A DNA stretch of 64,000 bases from Sphingopyxis panaciterrulae. Its GTDB lineage: Bacteria; Pseudomonadota; Alphaproteobacteria; Sphingomonadales; Sphingomonadaceae. Below the pieces are notes generated by a model. It had not been told where the DNA came from, ran no database searches, and worked only from the letters and a program-made list of their open reading frames with translations. The number at the start of each line of letters is the position of its first letter. The stretch's first letter is position 1. Of this stretch, positions 58,302 through 64,000 are shown one piece after another. The stretch lies in assembly GCF_014199295.1 (NCBI RefSeq), contig NZ_JACIJH010000003.1, positions 62,001 through 126,000 on the forward strand. The letters are read 5' to 3'. The position numbers were made by a program, and so were the translations under genes.

Positions 58302-58420
58302 GAAGCTGGGGTATGCCCGCTCCCACCCCGTTCCCGCCATTTCGTCGCCTCTAACCCGTTCTTTCCAAGCAGACATTCGCCTGGCATGGAATTTGTCCAC
58401 GCCGCCTAGATCCCTGGTAT

Positions 58421-60238
58421 TTACGGCGCCGTTTGCTTGCCTATGGTGACGCCCGTCATGGTGCCCGCTGCAGAATCCTTGATATTGAAAACTGCTGCAT
58501 ATTCCTGAGCCGCATTGCCGTAGAAGCGCCCGGCCAGGCTTCCCGGACCCGAGTTCCAAGCTCCCGTGAATGCAGCCGAGTAGGCATCGATCACTCCCGA
58601 GAAGTCATACCGGCCAAGAGCCGTCGAGACGCCGTCTGCGGTGATCCGCGTGGGAAACAGGCTGGCCGCCAATGCCCCCGTTCCGAAATTTGCCGTCAGG
58701 TCGGATCGTCCGACCAGTGCGGCGACGAGCTTCGAACCGTCGTCGATGTCTCCGAAAAGACGGCCTGCATAGGTCGCGCTACCACTCCGTGGCAATTGGT
58801 CGGGCGGCGTGAAATTGCCGAAGCCGATATATTCGACGCTTTCGCCAAGGGTTTTGCCGTCAAAGTCGGTGCGTGTCGCCAGAACACGCATGAAGCTCGC
58901 ATAGGTCAGCTGGATATTGTCAGTTTCGCCATCGAACAGGCCGATCGAATATTGCACCTTTCCGTCGACGAACGGCTGCGCCACGCCATAGGCTCGAAAA
59001 TCCTCCGAATCCTTCGCTGCAACGCGATTGGCAGGACCGAAGGAGAACTGGAATCCCGCAGCCGACCGACTGGACACCGTATATGTTTGCGTATCGGCGT
59101 CGTAGATGATCGTTTCCGCCAGGGGTGGATCGATCCTCCCTTCAGCGGGCAGGTTGATCGCCGCCCAAACGGTCCGGAAACGGGTCGTCCCCTCCAGATC
59201 GGCAAGCGTATCGTCCGGGGCGGTTTCCGGCAGGCCATAGCCCGCAAAGGCAAGGCTGTAGTATAGCGGGCCCGAGCTGCCATAGAGCGTCCCGCCAATA
59301 TCCTCGGCGGAAGGGCCGAAAAAAGACCCGGTCAAATTGCCCGTATAAGTGTCGGACGCCCCCGCCTTTGCAGTGAAGGTGCCGGTAAAGCGATTTTCAC
59401 CGGCGACGATCGCGCCGCTGGCTTGGACTTCCCCTTCGCTTTCGACGCCCGGAATCCCGGCACCGAAGAAATTGAACGATGCCGTCTTGCCGGCGATTTC
59501 AAGCTGCCCCGTTCCGAAATCCACGAGGGCCGTCCCGTCCCCGACCATATCGAGCAGGCTGTCGGTGGCGCTGGAGGAGCGGGTGCCGCTGAACGTCAGG
59601 TCATAGGCAGCACTCCCCATCTTGGGCACGGCGGACGCCTCGCTCGGAAAGCCGAAGACCAGATCGAGCGTGCGATAATGGTCAATGCCGGTCGGTATAT
59701 CCGTTTGTCTTATGAGAAGTTGGCCGAGCGCAACATAATCGGGAGCGGTCGTCCAGTCGGATCGCATACCCCAATCGAGATCGAGTTGCGTGATCTTGTC
59801 ACCCTCGATCTTTTCATAGCGAAGCAGGTTTGAGGCCGCGATTTTCACGTCGGCCGGATTGAACACGAACTCCTCGGATCCCGTGCCGAGCGTAAAGCTA
59901 TCCGTGCCGGCATCATAGACCAGGCTCGCTTCGGCCACCGGACCACCGGATGCGGACTGCGCACGGCCGACATCATAATCGACCGCAGCGAGATTTGCGG
60001 TCGCGGCGAATGTCGTACTGACCGCAGGTTTCCCGACGATCTTCGTCGCTGGCGGCGTAGGAGTGGGAGTGGGAGTAGGCGTAGGCGTAGGCGCTGGTGT
60101 GGGCGTAGGTGTCGGTGCAGGCGTGGGCGGCGCGGGCGTCGAATTGACACCCCCGCCCCCACCGCAACCGGCGAGCATCAGACTGAGCGCCGCCAACGAA
60201 ACCATCGCCGTCAGTCTCTTGGAAGGTGCAAAACGCAT
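58421..60238 (-). CDS. TbpB-like surface lipoprotein, likely Slam client
   Basis: A 605-residue lipoprotein. The signal peptide ends in lipobox LAGC (Cys25), followed by five Gly and a (Pro-Thr)n tether (about 35-64), then two transferrin-binding-protein-like lobes. Each lobe carries GSAxY, a later FGTG, and ends in an x-FYG/FFG-x-x-A-E/Q motif: GSFFGPSAEDIGGTL at 304-318 and GRFYGNAAQEYAAVF near 570-585. This bilobed plan is like TbpB and Slam-dependent surface lipoproteins; the ligand is unknown. ATG 60238 has GGGGGA upstream. It begins 14 bases after the upstream Slam-like gene stop. Confidence 0.82.
   Translation of the reverse strand: MRFAPSKRLTAMVSLAALSLMLAGCGGGGGVNSTPAPPTPAPTPTPTPAPTPTPTPTPTPTPPATKIVGKPAVSTTFAATANLAAVDYDVGRAQSASGGPVAEASLVYDAGTDSFTLGTGSEEFVFNPADVKIAASNLLRYEKIEGDKITQLDLDWGMRSDWTTAPDYVALGQLLIRQTDIPTGIDHYRTLDLVFGFPSEASAVPKMGSAAYDLTFSGTRSSSATDSLLDMVGDGTALVDFGTGQLEIAGKTASFNFFGAGIPGVESEGEVQASGAIVAGENRFTGTFTAKAGASDTYTGNLTGSFFGPSAEDIGGTLYGSSGPLYYSLAFAGYGLPETAPDDTLADLEGTTRFRTVWAAINLPAEGRIDPPLAETIIYDADTQTYTVSSRSAAGFQFSFGPANRVAAKDSEDFRAYGVAQPFVDGKVQYSIGLFDGETDNIQLTYASFMRVLATRTDFDGKTLGESVEYIGFGNFTPPDQLPRSGSATYAGRLFGDIDDGSKLVAALVGRSDLTANFGTGALAASLFPTRITADGVSTALGRYDFSGVIDAYSAAFTGAWNSGPGSLAGRFYGNAAQEYAAVFNIKDSAAGTMTGVTIGKQTAP
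60056..60130 (-). repeat. hexanucleotide-type repeat encoding the Pro-Thr tether
   Basis: Near-perfect reiterations of a six-base unit (GTGGGA / GTAGGC variants on the plus strand) encode alternating Pro-Thr/Pro-Ala residues of the lipoprotein tether. Slippage by whole units would lengthen or shorten the tether without a frameshift. Confidence 0.75.
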
Positions 60239-60252
60239 GGGTAATTCCCCCG

Positions 60253-61614
60253 TCAAAACGCCGACGTGACGCCAAATTCAGCGGCAACGCGGCGATAATC
60301 ATAGATCTCGATCGAGGAGCGGTTGCGCTCCCATTTCAGGCGGACCAGCGGCGCGAGACGACCGAGCCTCAGGGCCCGGAGCGTCATCGCGAGGCTTGCG
60401 TCATAGCGATCCTCGACCCGGCGTTTCGGATAGAGGAACAGGCGCTCGTCAGCTTCGAGATGGCTGTACCCCAAAGTTCCGACCAACGTAGCGCGCCCAA
60501 ACTCGCGAAACAGATAGAAGGAGGTTCCCCCGCTCGCCAGCGAATAGCCGGGATCGCGCGCGGCCTCCCGGAATCCGTAGAGTTGCACCCCGCCGCCCGT
60601 TCGGGCGCTGAATGCCCGGTCAAAGCTTGCAGAGAGGGTGAAATCGTCGGCGGTCTGAAGGACATTGCGCAGGTTGGTCTGGTGCGCGATACCGCCTTCG
60701 ATCCTCATCTGGCTTCGCTTGCCGGTCAGGCGTTGCCAGCTCACGCTGCCGCCGACCGCCCTGCTATAGGGATCGCGCCCATACCAGCGCCACGATGGCC
60801 CGAATGAAAAGGTCAGTTGACTGCGGCCCCAGGCATATTGCGGGCCGGCCTGAACGCCGATCGTGACGTCGTTGAAACCGGCGTCGCGATAGAGGACCGC
60901 GCTAGCAGACGCGCGAAGCAGGAGGTCTGCGCCGGGCTCGACGCCGATGCGGACATAGCCCTGCCCCTGAAGGTCGAGACCGACGCCCGATTTCGCCCGC
61001 GCTTCCTCGTCGAGGACGAAGTCGCCGATCACCGTGCCCAGCGTGTCGGAGCGAGTAGCGCGGTTGATGTTGCTGTCGGGCGCGAGCGCCACCTTGATCG
61101 AGCCGCCCACAGGCTTTCGGGCATCGAGGGCGCGCGAATAAAAACGCACGATCTGCTCGACCTCCGGCGGCAGGCCCGCGGCCTCGGCAGCGCGCAACTC
61201 CTTGCGCGCTGCGGCGAGATTGCCAAGCATGGCCTGCATGCGCGCCAGTTCCAGCCGCACCCGTGCGACATCCGGCTTGTCGTCGAGGATGCGACGGAAC
61301 TCGATCGCCGCATCCGAATAGCGCTCGAGATCGTCGGCCAGCATCATTCCGAGGCGGAATCGCGCCTCGGTACGCAGTTCGATATCGAGGTCCTTGGTGA
61401 GCGCCCGATAGGCCGATTCCGCCGTTATGAAGTCGCGGCGCGACCGTGCCTCGTCGGCCAATTCGAAAAGTTGCGCAGCTGAAAGTTTCACGCTGGCGGG
61501 TGATACGGGAGGACTCTCAACGAAGACGCCCGGGTCCGTCGTTTCCTGTGCTTTGCCGACAGTAGAAAAGCTCGCCGCGACCAACGTCGCTACGAATATT
61601 CGAATTCGAATCAT
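60253..61614 (-). CDS. Slam-type outer-membrane surface-lipoprotein assembly modifier
   Basis: A 453-residue outer-membrane protein. A signal peptide (MIRIRIFVATLVAASFSTVG, cut near KA/QE) is followed by TPR-like helical repeats (about 46-148) and then a beta-rich region (about 170-453) starting IKVALAPDSNINRAT, the opening typical of the DUF560 barrel of Slam proteins, and ending in a terminal Phe. Known Slams (Neisseria) carry TPR plus a barrel and translocate lipoproteins such as TbpB to the surface. Immediate downstream TbpB-like lipoprotein strongly supports this. ATG 61614 has GGGGGGTGG upstream. DUF560 assignment is by eye, not by HMM. Confidence 0.82.
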   Translation of the reverse strand: MIRIRIFVATLVAASFSTVGKAQETTDPGVFVESPPVSPASVKLSAAQLFELADEARSRRDFITAESAYRALTKDLDIELRTEARFRLGMMLADDLERYSDAAIEFRRILDDKPDVARVRLELARMQAMLGNLAAARKELRAAEAAGLPPEVEQIVRFYSRALDARKPVGGSIKVALAPDSNINRATRSDTLGTVIGDFVLDEEARAKSGVGLDLQGQGYVRIGVEPGADLLLRASASAVLYRDAGFNDVTIGVQAGPQYAWGRSQLTFSFGPSWRWYGRDPYSRAVGGSVSWQRLTGKRSQMRIEGGIAHQTNLRNVLQTADDFTLSASFDRAFSARTGGGVQLYGFREAARDPGYSLASGGTSFYLFREFGRATLVGTLGYSHLEADERLFLYPKRRVEDRYDASLAMTLRALRLGRLAPLVRLKWERNRSSIEIYDYRRVAAEFGVTSAF

Positions 61615-62302
61615 CCACCCCCCACTTGGAGGTCATTCTTATCCAGCGAAAAGAAGAGCTGTCCAGAAAATCAGGGTGTTATACGGGCTTGTGTATGAGA
61701 AAATTTGTTCGGAGAGGGACCGTCCATTTCCCGTTCGGTTCCGATACACGCCATTGGATTTCACGAAAATGTGGGGTCGCTTGCGTCAGCAGCTTACAGG
61801 GCGGAAAATTATCTTATATAATCAAATAAATAAACCATACGGCTTCGAAGAGTGACGGCTATCCCCGACCGCTTCCCGATCTTCAGCAGCGATCGAGGGT
61901 TGGAGCATCGGAAACGCACGGGCGCATCTCGATACCGCGAACGACAACCTACGTGAGGTAATTTGCACGGGCCCCCCTTCTCCCATCGTCGTCCTGTGCT
62001 TATCCACCAAGCGAGCCTTGGTTTCGAATAGCGGCGGCCGGACAGCCGGCCGGCGTGCAACCTCATTCAACCATCGCTGTATGCAGCGCGCAGCCTATAG
62101 CCCGGCAAAGATGCGCGCGTGTCAAATCATGGGCTAAGGTCTCGTTTGAAGAGCCTGATTGCAGCCTGGTCCATCGGCCGAAAAGGTATGCGATCTTTTT
62201 TGGGAAAGGCCGTTGCAATGCCCAGAACGGCGTGATAGTTGGCCCCTCGCTTCGCAGCCAAGAGGGCTTCTTCCCGCTGCCGGCGGTGCCAAAAATGGCA
62301 AC
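61615..62302. other. gene-free gap upstream of slam with AT-rich patch
   Basis: No convincing gene on either strand. The patch at about 61800-61850 (AATTATCTTATATAATCAAA) is clearly lower in GC than its surroundings and includes ATTAT-CTTAT-ATAAT, a small inverted repeat. It could contain the slam promoter or an operator, but I found no match to a Fur box as good as that at 62593. Small open frames inside (82-85 codons) have no recognisable content. Confidence 0.4.
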
Positions 62303-62378
62303 GGGCCCTTAGCTCAGTCGGTAGAGCAACTGACTTTTAATCAGTAGGTCGCTGGTTCGAACCCAGCAGGGCTCACCA
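62303..62378 (+). tRNA. tRNA-Lys (anticodon UUU)
   Basis: The 76-base sequence GGGCCCTTAGCTCAGTCGGT... forms the cloverleaf with acceptor stem GGGCCCT/AGGGCTC, anticodon loop CTTTTAA (anticodon TTT, codons AAA/AAG), T-arm GGTTCGAACC, and encoded CCA. It divides the slam region from the TonB receptor. tRNA-Lys genes are known integration sites, but I see no integrase or duplicated 3' end. Confidence 0.95.
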
Positions 62379-62592
62379 TTATTATTCAATGGGTTATACT
62401 TAAAGCCCGCCCCCCTCCTCGAACTGGCGACCAAGTCGTTCGCCACCGTCTGCCCCCGCTGATCCTGGTTGGCATGGCGTCATTCTGCCCGGCATCGCCC
62501 CGGCCAGTTCAAAAACATCGTGCGGTCGGCGCACGGGTAGATACGGCGCGGGGCCCGCAACGCCGGATGCAGAAATTTCACAATAAACGTTG

Positions 62593-62615
62593 CTAATGAG
62601 ATTGACTCGCATTAG
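62593..62615. promoter_or_regulatory. Fur-box-like operator of the TonB receptor
   Basis: CTAATGAGA-TTGAC-TCGCATTAG is a 23-base inverted repeat of 9-base arms with one mismatch, 41 bases upstream of the receptor ATG. The inner AATGAGA...TCTCATT form is close to the classical Fur half-site AATGATA / TATCATT layout. This suggests iron control of the receptor. Confidence 0.65.
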
Positions 62616-62655
62616 TCGGCCATTCGACGAGCAATCGAGCCGAAGGGGGCCTTTC

Positions 62656-64000
62656 ATGACAGCCGCGCGTTTCACCCTGCTGATCTGCACCGCACTTGCA
62701 AGCGCGCCGGGACTCGCTGACGAGACCGCATCGACGGAAGAGCAGTCGCAGGACCAGATCGTCGTCACCGGCTATGCGGGAACCAAGACAGATACCGCGC
62801 TGACCGAGCTTCCGCAGCCGATCAAGGTCATCACCGCCGAGCAATATGAGGCGCAGGGCGCGATCAACATCAGCGACATGGTGAAATATGCCGCAGGGGT
62901 CCTCGCCAATCCCTATGGCCGCGACACTCGCGTCGACGGCTTCAACGTGCGCGGCCTCGACGCGCTGCAGTTCCGCGACGGCATGCGCGACATCTTCTCC
63001 TATTATGCCAGCATCACGTCGGACCCCTACAACTTCTCCCGCGTCGAGATCGTGCGCGGCCCCGCATCGGTGCTGTTCGGCCAGGGCTCGATCGGCGGTA
63101 TCGTCAACCTCGTCAGCAAGACGCCCGACTTCACCACGCGCGGCGAAATCAACCTCGTCTACGGCAGCTATGACCGCAAGGAGGTGCTGGGCGACGTCAA
63201 CCTCGCGCTCGCCGACAATCTCGCGGTCCGGTTCGTCGGTCGCGCGCGCGATGCCGACACCTTTGTCGACCATGTGCCCGACGACCGCGTGATGTTCGCA
63301 CCCTCGATCCGCTGGCAACCGACGCCCGACACCGACGTCGTTCTGACCGGCCTCTATCAGGAGGACGACACCGGTTCGACCTCGCAATTCCTGCCGATAG
63401 TCGGCACCTTCAGGCCCAACCCGATCGCCGGCGAGCAGCTCGATCGCTACACTTTCGTCGGCAAGGCCGGCTGGGACCGCTATGCCGGCCGTTCGCTGCA
63501 AGGCGGCGGGTCGATCACCCACCGCTTCTCGGACGCCGTCAAGCTCAGCCTGAAGGCGCGCTATATCGACAGCGACCTCGAATATAACACCCATTATGCC
63601 GACAGCTACACGAACCCGCAGGATCCCTTCTCGGTCTACGGAACCGACGGCCGCACGATCGCCCTGATCGCGGACGCCAGCGATGCGCGGATGAACGTCT
63701 TTTCGACCGATAATAATGTCGAGTTCAACTTCGGCACCGGTGCCGATATCGAGCACAAGCTCCTCGTCGGCATCGACTATAGCTGGAACAAGGTGCAAAA
63801 ACGCAGTGCCGGCGGCTTCGAGCTCGTCGACCTCTACGACATCGATTATGACGCGCTGACGACCTACGACCCCGCCGATCCCTTCATCTCGGAAAGCCAG
63901 AAGCAGCTCGGCATCTATGTCCAGGACCAGATCCGCTTCTACGACCGCATCTCGGTCGTGCTCGGCGCTCGCCGCGACCGCGTCACCGGCTCGTCGGGCC
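62656..64000 (+). CDS. TonB-dependent siderophore receptor (partial, runs off window)
   Basis: At least 448 codons from ATG 62656; the 3' end is beyond the window. It has a signal peptide (FTLLICTALASAPGLA/D, residues 6-22), a TonB box DQIVVTG (34-40), a plug domain with NVRGLDALQFRDG and the siderophore-type segment SRVEIVRGPASVLFGQGSIG then GIVNLVSK, then barrel strands to the window end. The ferric ligand cannot be told. A Fur-box-like palindrome lies 41 bases upstream. Confidence 0.9.
   Translation, partial: MTAARFTLLICTALASAPGLADETASTEEQSQDQIVVTGYAGTKTDTALTELPQPIKVITAEQYEAQGAINISDMVKYAAGVLANPYGRDTRVDGFNVRGLDALQFRDGMRDIFSYYASITSDPYNFSRVEIVRGPASVLFGQGSIGGIVNLVSKTPDFTTRGEINLVYGSYDRKEVLGDVNLALADNLAVRFVGRARDADTFVDHVPDDRVMFAPSIRWQPTPDTDVVLTGLYQEDDTGSTSQFLPIVGTFRPNPIAGEQLDRYTFVGKAGWDRYAGRSLQGGGSITHRFSDAVKLSLKARYIDSDLEYNTHYADSYTNPQDPFSVYGTDGRTIALIADASDARMNVFSTDNNVEFNFGTGADIEHKLLVGIDYSWNKVQKRSAGGFELVDLYDIDYDALTTYDPADPFISESQKQLGIYVQDQIRFYDRISVVLGARRDRVTGSSG

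Larger units (their letters stand above)
57973..58408. repeat. 436-bp nested inverted-repeat element between adhesin and surface lipoprotein genes
   Basis: Exact 20-base terminal inverted repeats: TAGGCGGCGTGGACAAATTC at 57973-57992 and its complement at 58389-58408. Inside lie two hairpins (58067-58158 and 58224-58301). There is no open reading frame long enough for a transposase and no clear target-site duplication next to the ends. The 57600-58420 gap (821 bases) otherwise shows no gene. It may be a MITE-like remnant or a larger composite repeat. Confidence 0.8.

Noticed and set aside
57973-58408. The element was considered as a classical insertion sequence
   Set aside because: No transposase frame and no target-site duplication beside the 20-bp ends; kept only as a repeat element.
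61822-62312. Several small frames (82-85 codons) in the gap before tRNA-Lys
   Set aside because: No ribosome site, coupling, motif or codon bias; they overlap each other on both strands.
62593-63798. 401-codon open frame antisense to the TonB receptor
   Set aside because: The plus strand has a signal peptide, TonB box and plug motifs; the antisense frame has no recognisable domains and would overlap the operator.

Overview
The window is high-GC chromosomal DNA, densely packed with short intergenic gaps and many ATGA/GTGA stop-start overlaps. The gene mix points to an aerobic alphaproteobacterium of the Sphingomonadales, with a Sphingopyxis/Sphingomonas-type genome as my best guess. The supporting features are a SapC protein, a DUF1674 succinate-dehydrogenase assembly factor, a fused CysN-CysC, a KorAB 2-oxoacid:ferredoxin oxidoreductase, many small lipoproteins and dispersed hairpin repeats. 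The taxonomic call is inference; no rRNA gene is present.

Layout. 0.1-1.5 kb: rRNA modification (RluB-type pseudouridine synthase, rsmD). 1.9-6.6 kb: MHS-family transporter, DUF2520 protein, UvrD/PcrA helicase. 6.9-18.9 kb: mixed housekeeping: DUF4349 lipoprotein, tRNA-Ala(CGC), CurA-like reductase, DEAD-box helicase, FAD-linked 2-hydroxyacid dehydrogenase, SapC, cytochrome b561, DUF1674, rsmB, DUF885 lipoprotein, MFS exporter. 19.1-27.7 kb: sulfur assimilation: a hydrolase coupled to cysK, then (after a SleB cell-wall hydrolase and an alcohol-dehydrogenase-like gene) cysD-cysNC with a LysR regulator. 27.8-37.5 kb: a branched-chain acyl-CoA (leucine-type) degradation cluster: isovaleryl-CoA dehydrogenase, both methylcrotonyl-CoA carboxylase subunits, a MaoC hydratase and a CitE-like lyase, interrupted by an M13 metallopeptidase on the other strand. 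37.6-41.5 kb: phospholipase D and a second acyl-CoA dehydrogenase under a MerR (LiuR-like) regulator with a perfect palindromic candidate operator. 41.5-54.8 kb: hisI, purF, SDR, serine hydrolase, cyclopropane synthase, YdjM-like membrane protein, korAB, esterase-rppH, uracil-DNA glycosylase, folK.

54.9-64 kb is the accessory, cell-surface part. It holds a trimeric autotransporter adhesin. Next comes a nested inverted-repeat element with exact 20-bp ends. A two-gene operon follows, which I read as a Slam-type outer-membrane translocator (TPR plus DUF560-like barrel) followed 14 bp later by its likely client, a bilobed TbpB-like surface lipoprotein on a Pro-Thr tether. After a tRNA-Lys(UUU) comes a TonB-dependent siderophore-type receptor preceded by a Fur-box-like palindrome and cut by the window end. 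The Slam/lipoprotein pair beside an iron-type receptor is the most interesting system here.

Hairpin repeats of several families are scattered through the gaps. Two of them sit inside operons (cysD/cysNC and korA/korB). One two-hairpin module occurs twice in opposite orientation 36 kb apart.
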